From the NCBI RefSeq assembly GCF_963082655.1, contig NC_081554.1:65190602-65254601 (forward strand): a stretch of 64,000 nt of DNA. Direction: 5' to 3'. Of the stretch, positions 10,887 to 21,284 are shown one piece after another (position 1 is the stretch's first letter; every line of letters starts with the position of its first letter). This stretch comes from Stomoxys calcitrans. Taxonomy: Eukaryota > Arthropoda > Insecta > Diptera > Muscidae. The translations under genes were made by a program, and so were the position numbers. The notes below the pieces were generated by a model that had not been told where the DNA came from, ran no database searches, and saw only the letters and a list, made by a program, of their open reading frames with translations.

Positions 10887-11200
10887 GTGATTTTTTTGAG
10901 GTTAGGATTTTCATGCATTAGTATTTGACAGATCACGTGGGATTTCAGACATGGTGTCAAAGAGAAAGATGCTCAGTATGCTTTGACATTTCATCATGAA
11001 TAGACTTACTAACGAGCAACGCTTGCAAATCATTGAATTTTATTACCAAAATCAGTGTTCGGTTCGAAATGTCGAGCGAATTAAGCCAAAAATGAGCTTT
11101 GTCACTGAAGATGATTTTGCCCTTAAAGTAGCGAGCACCGACTCCAAATTTTCAATTACATTTTTATTATTTGTAGACGTTGTTCGTTCGTGAACTTTTA
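10887..11200 (+). pseudogene. Tc1/mariner-superfamily transposase relic
   Basis: A fly-type element end 'gggtgatttttttgaggtta' (10887 on) precedes an ATG at 10996. The encoded start MNRLTNEQRLQIIEFYYQN followed by CSVRNV resembles the first helix-turn-helix of Tc1/mariner-group transposases. After about 28 codons the sequence diverges (KPKMSFVTEDDF), consistent with an internal deletion or rearrangement. No right-hand inverted repeat was found. Non-functional. Confidence 0.55.
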
Positions 11201-11589
11201 ATATGATTAAAGTATTGAGTATAATGAATAAATTTACATGGAGGATTAGTTTAAGAGTGCGTTCACAAATTAATCCATTACTAGTCAGTGTTCCGAAAAC
11301 GTATTACCGTCCCATATCCTGCTTCTGGTACCTGTAGTATTCTTACGATTTTCACGAGTGTCCACAGATAGATAATTTATAGAATAAACTGTTTCTTGGT
11401 ATTAAGTCGAAGGCTGATGAAAAGTTCTCAAAAAACGCACACGTGCCTTTATCCTTCAATTGGCCCAAAGTGATGATATTAACCAGGTTCACTATGTTGC
11501 CAATCGTCGAGTAGTTTTTTTCTAAATCCAGCCTGCAACTCGTTTAAGAGGTTGTTTCTATCTAACTAATTGAAAAGGATTGAGTTAAA
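11201..11589. other. Unassigned sequence
   Basis: About 390 bp without a recognised feature between the transposase relic and the LINE block. It may be upstream LINE-derived sequence too decayed to see. Confidence 0.4.
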
Positions 11590-12086
11590 GATTTACTGAT
11601 GATGTGCAGAAGAGATACATCTCTATAATTGGCCGTAAGGTTAATATCACCTTCCCTGGTAACAGAAGTTACATAGACGAACTAAACGACAAGGTGGGCT
11701 TTGAGGTGTACTCTAAAGACCTAGAACTGGTCATATCGAAAAGGTTTCCCGACCACTGCAGTGTGTATCAAGAGAAGATCCTTGCAATTAAGAAAGTGAT
11801 AGAATGGCTAAGATATAATGTCATTACGACGTTTGACACAAATATCTTCTCAGACAGCCATGCAGCAATTAAATCCCTGGAGAACGTATTTCTGAACACA
11901 AAAACAGCCCTCTTTCAACTGATGATGACAAGTCGCAAGTTAATGGGCTTTTTAAAGCGATCTGGATGGTTCAACGGTAGGAACTAGAAGGCACCTTCCT
12001 TCTTCTGTTCCTGTGGTATCGCAATAGACGAAAACATCTAAGTGAGTCTGATGGCAGAATGGCACTTTAACCTAACCTAACCTAAT
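11590..12086 (+). pseudogene. LOA-2 LINE 3' end (RNase H and tail)
   Basis: The open frame at 11604-11987 encodes an RNase H-like region (IFSDSHAAIKSLENVF, with the D-S-x-A motif) and ends MGFLKRSGWFNGRN, the same C-terminus as the minus-strand block at 30481. The 3' untranslated part has 'gtggtatcgcaatagacg', 'ctaagtgagtctgatggcag' and ends in three copies of a CCTAA-type pentamer (12068-12086). An internal deletion seems to join RNase H directly to the C-terminal residues, skipping the Cys-rich motif. LOA-1 sequence starts immediately after the tail. Confidence 0.75.
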
Positions 12087-14545
12087 ATGTTGAGGTTTTT
12101 GATGAAAACCCATTTTCCACGGGATAAGAAGGGTCTCACGGAGACACCGAAATCTTGGAATAATGACGATGATCGAAGGTTTATAATTACGGAATTTATG
12201 GTGAAGGAATCCTTGAGGAGCTTCAAACCATTTAAGTCACCCGGACCTGATGGAATATTTCCGGCGTTACTACAGAAAGAGGCTGACTATCTGGCGCTTC
12301 GTCTGGCCAAAATTTTCACAGCGTTCCTAGGACTTGCATATATTTCGAAAGTCTGGCATGAGGCAAGGGTGGTGTTTATACCCAAGCCCGGCAAGGCATG
12401 TTATGCAACACCAAAAGCCTACAGACCCATAAGCCTTACGTCCTTTCTACTCAAAACCATGGAACGTAATGTGGACACCATGATAAAGAGTATAATATCC
12501 AGCGAACTGCTCAAATGCAAAAAGCATGCCTGTGTAGAGGCATAAAATAGAAGAATCCTTCGATGCCAAAAAGTACACACTGGCGGTATGCATTGACATC
12601 GAGGGGGCTTTTAACAATGTGAGGACCGGCACACTGATCCAATGCTTAGACCAGTACCGGGTGGACCCGGTCCTTAGAGACTGCAAAAACCATATGCTAA
12701 GGAACAGGTGGATAAATAGTGTGTCCGATGGCATAAATATATGGGAGAAAGTGGCATAGGGCATGCCACATGGGGCATTTTATCGCCACTCCTATGGGTG
12801 ACCACCATAAATGACCTACAACGGATGCTGACTGAGGAGGGATTTGAACCCGCCTGCTATGCAGACGATGTTATAATACTGCTAAGGGGTAAGGATCCAA
12901 ATCAGCTATGCAGAAGAGCCGAAAAGGTCTTGCATATGACTGGGCTAGACCCAGAGGTCTCAATGTTAACCCTGAGAAGGCTGAAATATGCTGATCACGA
13001 TTAAGATGAAGGTGGGCCAATTTAACGCACCTCGTTTTCTCAATAAGACGATTTCGATATCTGACAAGGTCACATACTTAGGTGTGATCTTGGACAGGAA
13101 ACTAAATTGGAAGTGTCACATTCAGGAGCGTATCGAGAAGGCTCACAGATGTTGGGCACTATGTAGACGGACTGTAGGCTCGAAATGGGGCCTGAATCTT
13201 GAATCTACAGCGTGATTAGAACAATACTTACTTACGCCTCAGTAGTTTGGTGGACTGCTATGGAGAAAATGTCCAACAAAAGGACCATACAACAGGTTCA
13301 GAAAACATGTTGTCTTGGCATAGGCGGAGCGATGAGACTATTGTTGATATCCGACCCATTGATATACAGATTAAATGTGCGGCACCCACTGCGGATATGA
13401 GACTTAAGGCGATGGGAGAATGGATTGAGGACGGGAGCAGCTCATACCATCGCGGTATAATCGAGGCGACGATAGGAAACCTGGAAGGAAGGGAGGAGAT
13501 TTCGCAACGGATACTTGAGATGAACCTTGAAGTCGAGTGCGAGGCACTGCTGCCATCGGCACAGTCTTGGATTGACGGAACCCTGGGACTGTCATCTGGA
13601 AGATCATGTTACACGGATGGATCAAAGCTTGAGGACAGAGTGGGCCTGGGGGTTAACATTGAGGACTGAGATCTGTTTTAGACTGTCTGACCATAATACA
13701 GCCCTACAGGCGGACATCCGGGCGATCACGGAATGCGTGAAGTGGCGTGGCGCTAACGCGAGGACGTTGAGTGTGAACAACTTTACCAACAGTAAAATTG
13801 CCATAAGGGCAATAACGGTGAGGTCACGAACCCGGACGGTAAGGTCACGAACAGTCTTGCAGTGTAAGAAGGAGATTAACGCCTTCTCTGAGGATGGGAA
13901 AATCCGCTTCGTTTGGGTGCCGGGCCATAACGGAGTAAGGGGAAATGAAAGGGCAGACGATTTGGCGGTGAAGGCCAGAGGACTGGTGTCAATAAACTTG
14001 GTTAACCCTAAGCCTTTCGGGTCGACGCAGTCCGAGTTAAAGGAGTGACACAGTCGCAGTCCGAGTTATACGGTCGGTAGGACGGCGAAATTCCTATGGG
14101 GGGATCCAGATCGTGAGAAGACGAGGTTATTACTGAAAGGAAGCAAGAAGGTGGTCAGTATAGCTATTGGTATCATAACGGGATACATAGGATTACGAGC
14201 TCACTTATGTAAAATCTGTGCGGCAAGTGATAGCATGTGTAGGGCATGCGGGGAAGATGATGAGACGTTGGAGCATTTCCACCGGTACTTAGGTGGAGAC
14301 ACAATATCAGTCATGAACCAACTTAGGGGAGTGGTATTGAAAACAATTAAGGATTTTGTAAGTAGCACGGAATTTCTAACTTAAAATTTTCTTTTTAGAG
14401 GTTACTTTATAGTTTTTAGAGCGCACAACAAGCCGATTACTGGCTTAGGTGTATGCCCATAGTGGCATGGGGCGGATTAATATCTGTACCCTCTTATCAA
14501 CCTTACCTAAGCTAATAGCACTTTAATACCACGAGTTGAAGTGCT
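12087..14545 (+). pseudogene. LOA-1 LINE ORF2, copy 2, longest copy
   Basis: This is the most complete LOA-1 copy. In order: reverse transcriptase start with FKSPGPDGIFPALLQ (12230-12290); VFIPKPGKA and AYRPISLTSF (12370-12440); VCIDIEGAFNNV (12592-12620), the first catalytic Asp block; then CYADDVIILL (12858-12890), the YADD active site, intact here; a thumb with YLGVILDRKLNWK (13076-13115); the connection VVWWTAMEK; RNase H with YTDGSK (13609) and WVPGHNG (13913); and a Cys-rich end CRACGEDDETLEHF (14242). Several frameshifts and stops separate these blocks, so no intact protein is made. The 3' end finishes near 14540 after 'ctcttatcaacc'. The endonuclease domain and ORF1 are missing. Confidence 0.85.
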
Positions 14546-14559
14546 TGTAACTTGGGTTT

Positions 14560-15112
14560 AACTTTTAACTGCAATTTAACCTGGACTAATCACATCAGTA
14601 AAACTCTTGTGAGTAGTGAGTAATCAGTGGGCAGTCCGCCTATCTACATCATTTCAAATCCCCATGCTGGTTGCAAAATCATATCTGATTCATACTCTCC
14701 TTTATGGCTGCGAAGTTTTCCACAACTGTGATTTTGAAGATATTCGTAGACTTACTGTTGCCTTCAATGACATTACCAGATACATCTTTAATAGAAAACG
14801 TCATGAAAGTATTTCACAATTAGCGCTGCAAGTTTTTAGTGTATCCTTTAAAGACTATCTAAATATTAGAAGCCTAATTGTGCTTCATAAAATTATCCAA
14901 ACGAAAGAACCTGGGTATCTATTCGCTCATCTAAAATTTCTAATAGAGGACTGAAAATTATACCACCCAGAATAAACTGTCTGAACTCAGAGAGACCATT
15001 CTTCATTGCTACAATACGTCTCTGGAACAACCTTCCTTCGAATATTCAACGCATAAGCAATTTTACAACATTCAGAAAAGAGACTTCCAACCCGCACAAC
15101 CACAGCTAGGGA
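14560..15112 (+). pseudogene. LINE reverse transcriptase C-terminal fragment
   Basis: The frame at 14616-14954 encodes YLIHTLLYGCEVFHNCDFED and later LIVLHKIIQTKEPGYLF, continuing in another frame as FFIATIRLWNNLPSNIQ (about 15000-15045). The RLWN-LP motif near the C-terminus is typical of Jockey/CR1-group ORF2 proteins. The catalytic palm is absent, so only the last ~180 codons remain. Confidence 0.65.
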
Positions 15113-15115
15113 AGT

Positions 15116-15143
15116 GGACCATTTGTTGGAGAACAAATGGTCC
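15116..15143. other. Perfect 12-bp inverted repeat, 4-nt loop
   Basis: 'ggaccatttgtt' then 'ggag' then 'aacaaatggtcc'. The two arms are exactly complementary. It sits just past the end of the LINE fragment. Confidence 0.85.
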
Positions 15144-15194
15144 AATGTACCGACGGGCGACTCAGTCTGGCCTTGAACATAGGTAAGAAGGTTC

Positions 15195-15315
15195 TTCGAT
15201 AACAGAAAACGCCCGGGTTCGAATCCTGGCCGAGGACATCAAACACATTTTCAGCTTTTGGTCCTCACTAATGCATAGTGGTGAACTGCTCCGTGGGGCG
15301 GAGGGCTGACAATAG
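15195..15315 (+). repeat. Possible tRNA-derived SINE fragment
   Basis: 'gggttcgaatcctgg' at about 15215 is a good RNA polymerase III B box, followed by a non-tRNA body 'ttttggtcctcactaatgc'. I see no clear A box, and no second copy in the window. Confidence 0.35.
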
Positions 15316-16087
15316 CAACAAAAACCAATTTAAACAAATGAAATGATGGCGAAGCTAAGCAAGTAGCAGAGGTTTGTCGAGGTTTATGACGTTAACTACC
15401 TTTTATACAAGTCAAAAACCTTAAAAATCCTCATACGGGCCATCTCTGTTAATAAAAAATCGAAATATTGACCTAAGGCACTAAAAAGGTTATACATCGC
15501 TGATCGCCATAACATTCTATACTGATATAAGCATGTCTTTCCCTCTATCTGTCTGTTTCTGCGACGCCTTTCACAATTTTTCACACAAACTTTCGATCTT
15601 ATACTTCTAATATTTCAAACTTTTTTTTAATTTTAATTTTCTTCAACAGATGACAAGAATTTTTATTAAAAAATACAACGATGGCATTGCGTGTTGTCAA
15701 TTGTATGAAATTCGTATAAGAATTACATGAAGAAATGACAGCAAACATATGCTAAACAAGGTTATTACAATAGCTTGGAAACTATATGTAAGCAAGTCAA
15801 TGGCCTACAAGCAATTGTCATTGCCCCTCGCTCTTCAATGTCCTGGAAGCCAATCTTTGGCGCGCAAAGTAGGAATTACTAAGTCTAACCTTAGTTCTTG
15901 GTAGCTTTTTATTGTGCATAAGCCAAAGTAGCTGTTGTTGGCATTTTATAAGAGCAGAATTATCAGAGATTATGTGAACACGCATTAAAAACAAAACAAC
16001 AAAAAGGCACAAAACAGAAATAAAAAGCCAAAAGGTAATTCCAACAAAATGCAAGTGCTGGTAAATCGCTCGCGTGGATCAGAAACA
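15316..16087. other. Unassigned sequence
   Basis: AT-rich, no recognised element. Open frames at 15396-15584 and 15818-16054 on the minus strand lack domains. Confidence 0.4.
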
Positions 16088-17645
16088 GAGGCGTATAAAA
16101 ATTCAGCCAAATCGGATGATAATTGCGTACTTTAGAGGCTCAAGAAGTCAAGATCCCAGATCGGTTTATAAGGCAGCTATATCAGGTTATGGACCGATTT
16201 GAACCATACTTAGCACAGTTGTTGGAAGTCATAACAAAACACGTCATGCAAAATTTCAACAAAATCGGATATGAATTGCTCCCTGTACAGGCTCAAGAAG
16301 TCAAGACCCCGGATCGGTTTATATGGCAGCTATACCAGAATATGGACCGATTTCAACCATATTTGGCACAGTTGTTGCGAGTCATAACAAAACACGTCAT
16401 GGAAAATTTCAGCAAAATCGGACATAAATTGCTCCCTGTAGAGGCTCAAGAAGTCAAGACCCCGGATCGGTTTATATGGCAGCTATACCAGAATATGGAC
16501 CGATTTCAACCATATTTGGCACAGTTGTTGAGAGTCATAACAAAACACCTTATGCAAAATTTCAGCTAAATCGGATAATAATTGTGCCCTCTTGTGGTTC
16601 AAGAAGTCAAGACCCGATATCGGTTTATATGGCAGCTATATCAGATTATGGACCGATTTGAAATATTCAAAACACAGTTGTTGGAAGTCATAACAAAACA
16701 CGTCATGCAAAATTTCAGCTAAATCGGGTAATAATTGTGGCCTCATGTGGTTCAAGAAGTCAAGACCCCGGATCGGTTATATGGCAGCTATATCAGATTA
16801 TGGACCGATTTCAACCATTCTTAACACAGTTGTTGGAAGTCGTAACAAACCACGTCATGCAAAATTTCAGCTAAATCGGATATGAATTGCGCCCTGTAGA
16901 GGCTCAAGAAGTCAAGACCCTGGATCGGTTATATGGCAGCTATACCAGAGTAGGGACCGATTTCAACCATATTTGGCACAGTTGTTGAGAGTCATAACAA
17001 AACACCTTATGGAAAATTTCAGCAAAATCGAATATGAATTACGCCCTGTAGAGGCTCAAGAAGTCAAGACCCCGGATCGGTTATATGGCAGCTATACCAG
17101 AAAATGGACCGATTTCAACCATATTTGGCACAGTTGTTGGGAGTCATCACAAAACACCTTATGCAAAATTTTAAATCGTATAATAATTGTGCCCTCTTGT
17201 GATTCAAGAAGTCAAGACCCCACATCGGTTTATGCGGCAGCTATACCAGGTTATGGACCGATTTGAACTATTCTAAGCACAATTGTTGGATGTCATAAAA
17301 AACACGTCATGCAAAATTTCAGCCAAATCGGATAAAAATTGCGCCTTCTAGTGGCTCAAGAAGTCAAGACCTAAGGTCGGTTTATATGGCAGCTATTTCA
17401 AAACATGGACCGATATGGTCTATTTACAATCCCAACTGACCTACACTATTAAGAAGTATTTGTGCAAAATTTCAAGCGGCTAGCTTTGCATGGACCTGGC
17501 TAGATCGACTTAAAATGACGTGACGATCAAGAATATATATACTTTATGGGGTCTTAGACGCATATTTCGAGGAGTTACAAACAGAATGACGAAATTAGTA
17601 TCCCCCCATCCTATATTGGAGAGTATAAAAATACTGCAACTTTTG
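16088..17645 (+). repeat. Second 153-bp monomer array with right end module
   Basis: 'caagaagtcaagac' starts at 16141, 16294, 16447, 16600, 16753, 16905, 17057, 17205 and 17357, so the period is 152-153 bp (148 once) for nearly nine units. The right end (about 17430-17645) carries 'agaatatatatactttatgg', 'gagttacaaacagaatgac' and 'cccccatcctatattgg'. The monomer shares 'cggtttatatggcagctat' and 'tggaccgattt' with the array at 3085. The 148-codon frame at 16123 is a 51-codon periodic artefact. Confidence 0.88.
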
Positions 17646-18617
17646 AACGGATGATGAAAATTGCTCGCAGTTCTTTGGGTGAATGCTGAGATGTTTTCCC
17701 ATAGGTATGCAGAATTGTACATCCCTTATAAATCCAAGGGCTATGTTTTGGTTTGTGAAAGCTGGTCACCTTGGGTGTGAAAACTTTTGTATTGATTTGC
17801 AAAAAACCCAACAATGCTCCATCCATATTTACTTTATCATAGAAGAGTTAAGCCTTGTAAGCTGTAATATTCCCCTTTAAAGGAATTTTAAGACCGCCTC
17901 TGCTTATTTTCAGTTTTCTACATCCATCCATGCTGAATGCAACCTAAAACTGAACTCTGGCAACGAATTCCCCCAACACCAACGTTGCGCGGGTTTAAAA
18001 AAGGAGAATAAACAGCCTTCTATGAGCTCCACAACCAGCAAACCAACAACAGGAGAACGGTCTTAAGCTAATCGGTAATTTATTGCTATCGATGTTATGT
18101 AGACACGCTTAACTAGGGACATAGCCAAAGACTTGGCCTAAGAAGGATATAACCAAAAATGGTTAAAATGCTAAAAGCCACCCCTCTACGTCTATTCCAC
18201 TAGCCTGGCCGCAATTTAAGCTGGTGTAGGAGCTTAGGTGATTGTTGGAGGCCGGCGATGTACTTTAAGTAGAAACAAAATAAAACAACACAGTCTGCCA
18301 CTTAAGATGATCTTTACTCGTTATGGCTTTTCTAGGTACCTGGTGTAGTACGCTACTAGCAAAAGATGAGATGTAAACGATTTTATGGGTAGTTTGTCAA
18401 AAGGACTTAAAAATAGTTATTTAAAAGTCATCACTAAAAACTAGCATACGAATCAAAATGAAGAAGAAATGGTTCAAAACTAATTTCTGATGTCCCTGAT
18501 CTTACAAAAGTTTCTAAAAAAATTCTGAACTCGAACTAGCCACGTCCGTTCGTACGTCTGTCGAAATCATGATAGCGGTCGAACGCGTAGAACTAGCTGC
18601 TTGAATTTTGCACAGAT
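17646..18617. other. Unassigned sequence
   Basis: About 970 bp with no recognised gene, element or tandem repeat. Short frames at 17611-17880 overlap on opposite strands. Confidence 0.4.
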
Positions 18618-19560
18618 ATTTTATATTGATGTAGGTCGTCGGGGAATGCAAATGGTCCATATCGGTTCAGATTTAGATATAGCTCCCATATAAACCGATC
18701 TCCCGATGTGACTTCTTGAGCCGCAACTTTTTCCTATTTGGCTGAAAATTTGCTCGCGGTGTTTTCTTATGACCTCCAAAAACTGTGCCAAGTACGGTCC
18801 AAGCCGGTCTATAAGCTGATATAGCTCCCATATAAACCGATCTCCCGATGAGACTTCTTGAGCCCCTGAAGGCCGCAATTTCTATGCGATTTGGCTGAGA
18901 ACTGTACAAAGTACGGTCCAAGTCGGTCAAAATCTGATATAGCTCCCATATAAACCGATCTCCCGATTTGACTTCTTGAGCCACTGGAAGTCGCAATTTT
19001 TGTCCGGTTTGGTTGAAATTTAGCATGTGGTGTTCCTGTGCCGAATACGGTCCAAACCGTTCTATTGGGTTGCCCAAAAAGTAATTGCGGATTTTTTAAA
19101 AGGAAGTAAATGCATTTTTAATAAAACTTAGAATGAACTTTAATCAAATATACTTTTTTTACACTTTTTTTCTAAAGCAAGCTAAAAGTAACATCTGATA
19201 ACTGACAGAAGAAAGAATGCAATTACAGAGTCACATGCTGTGAAAAAATTTGTCAACGCCGACTATATGCAAAATCCGCAATTACTTTACTCCAATACAA
19301 ACCGATTACCCGATTTGACTTACTGAGCCCTAACAAGCCGCAATTTTTCTTTGTGTTAGTGATTTGTTATGATTTCCAACAACTGTGCTAAGTACGGCCA
19401 AAATCAGTCTGTAACTTGATGTAGCTCCCATGTAGACCGGTCTCTTGATCATCCTTGTTTGGTTCCTAGAAGCTTAACATAATTTCTTTTACATACATTT
19501 TTAGCAGAATCCATGATGGTGGGTTCCCAAGATTCGGCCCGGCCGAACTTGGCACGCTTT
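18618..19560 (-). repeat. 153-bp-family repeat, reversed, split by a MITE
   Basis: 'gatatagctcccatataaac' recurs near 18676, 18818 and 18937, with 'gacttcttgagcc' after each; the motif is the reverse complement of the monomer at 16088. The array continues after the MITE (19298 on) and ends at 19510-19560 with 'gattcggcccggccgaact', the same hairpin-type end as at 3093, then 'cacgctttta'. The MITE at 19065 inserted within it. Frames across it are artefacts. Confidence 0.78.
19065..19295 (-). mobile_element. mariner-derived MITE, copy A (231 bp)
   Basis: The left end 'ttgggttgcccaaaaagtaa' is preceded by TA (19063-19064); the right end 'ccgcaattactttactccaa' is partly degraded and followed by TA. 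The interior matches both ends of the mariner at 7834 joined by a deletion, including 'ctttttttctaaagcaagct'. No coding capacity. Orientation is opposite to the mariner. Confidence 0.9.
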
Positions 19561-19564
19561 TACT

Positions 19565-20530
19565 TCTTTTTATTCGATTTAGACCTGTCCGTCCATCTTT
19601 CGAAAGTGTGAGAGTTTGTTGGAATTGTAAATCGGATATATCGGCGGTCCACTTTATGTCTGATATTGTGTCTCCACTTAAGTGCCGGTTTCTCGACTGT
19701 CAACTCGGACTGCGTCGACCCAAAAGGCTTCGGGTTAACCAAGTTTATTGACAGTAGTCCTTTGGCCTTCACCGCCAAATCATTTGCCCTTTCATTTCCC
19801 TTTACTCCGTTATGGCCCGGCACCCAAACGATGCGGATTTTGCCATCCTCAGAGAAGGCGTTAACTCGGACTGTGTTGACCCAAAAGGCTTCGGGTTAAC
19901 CAAGTTTATTGACAGTAGTCCTTTGGCCTTCACCGCCAAATCATCTGACCTTTCATTTCCCTTTACTCCATTATGGCCCGGAACCCAAACGATGCGGATT
20001 TTGCCATCCTCAGAGAAGGCGTTAATCTCCTTCTTACACTGCGAGACCGTTCGTGACCTTACCGTCCTGGTTGTTATTGCCCTTATGGCCAGTTTTCTGT
20101 CCATAAAGATGGTCATACTCGACGTCCTCGCGTTAGCACCACACCACCACACATTCCACGATCGCCCGAATCTTCGCCTGCAGGACCGTATTATATTTAG
20201 GCAGTCTAAAACAGATCTCACTCTCTGGGTTCTCAATGCAGACCCCCAGGCTCACTTTGTCCTCTAGCTTTGATCCATCCGTTAAAACATGATCTTGCAG
20301 ATGGCTATACTGGGGTTCCGTCAATCCAAGACTGTGCCGATGGCAGCTGTGCCTCGCACTCGACTTCAAGGTTCATCTCAGGTATCCGATCGGAAACCTT
20401 TTCCCTTCCTTCCGGGTTTCCTATCGTCGCCTCGATTATACCGCGATGGTGTGAGCTGCTCCCATTCTCCCATCGCCTTAAGTCTTACAGCCGCAGTGGC
20501 TGCCTCACACTTCACACTGAATGTCAATGA
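19565..20530 (-). pseudogene. LOA-1 LINE fragment, copy 3, with 161-bp duplication
   Basis: Minus-strand RNase H domain: YTDG/VLTDGSKLED near 20285, then the WVPGHNGVKGNERA block near 19825 and again near 19985. A 161-bp segment (19702-19862) is repeated head to tail at 19863-20023, so the RNase H C-terminal half occurs twice. The fragment is bounded by 153-bp-family repeats on both sides. Frames are interrupted. Non-functional. Confidence 0.8.
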
Positions 20531-20870
20531 GCCGCTAAGGGCGCAATTAATATCCGACTTGACTGAAATTTTGCATGAAGTGTTTTGGTTTGACTATCAA
20601 CAACTGTACGGTCCAAATCGGTTCATTAAATGATAAAGCTCCCATATAAACCCATCTCGGATCTTCACTTCTTGAGCCGCTAGAGGGCGCAATTATTAAC
20701 TGATTTGGCTGAAATTTTACATGAATTGGCTTGGTTTGACTTCGACAAATTGTGCCAAATATGGTTTAAATCTGTTTACAACCTGATATAGCTCTCATAT
20801 AAACTGATCTCCCGATTGAACTTCATGGGCGTTTAGAAGGAGCAATTCTTATACGATTGTCTCAAATTTT
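20531..20870 (-). repeat. 153-bp-family repeat fragment
   Basis: Two to three decayed units recognisable by 'taaagctcccatataaaccc', 'gagccgctagagggcgcaat' and 'gatatagctctcatataaac', spaced about 125-150 bp. They continue the family seen at 18618. Confidence 0.7.
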
Positions 20871-21284
20871 CCACAACGACTTCCACTTTGGTTTACAACA
20901 GCCAAATTTGGCTGAAATATGGCACAAGAATACGGAGGAAAGGTGCGAAAATGATAGACGAATTATCAGCTCAGAAAGGATATGCAGACTGAAGGACATG
21001 GCTTGGCCGAATCAGGAGGAATTTCTGAGTCAAACCATACATTTTATCACAGCCACAATAGTGGTGCAAGGTAGAGTTTGAGTTTCTATAAAAAAAAAAA
21101 AATTCGTATAAATTAAACTAAGATCAACAATTTCATACTAGGACCCAAAATCCTCAACTGGATTCCTTAGAAAGCACCACATCCAAGTTATGACATCGTG
21201 GACCCATCGCTACAATATTTCGTATTTTGCTTATCGGGGTCAAAAGGAAAAGAAATGGAGGTTATGCGTTTCCCTATTTCCAAA
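20871..21284. other. Unassigned sequence
   Basis: A 74-codon frame at 20857-21081 has no recognisable domain and begins inside repeat sequence. No element ends seen. Confidence 0.4.

Noticed and set aside
16123..16569. 148-codon open frame with a repeated motif (AQEVKTPDRFIWQLYQ)
   Set aside because: It lies wholly in the 153-bp tandem array; 153 is 51 codons, so an open frame repeats automatically. Other units of the array break the frame.
18621..19077. 85- and 134-codon minus-strand frames
   Set aside because: Repeat monomers again; the longer one runs into the MITE end.
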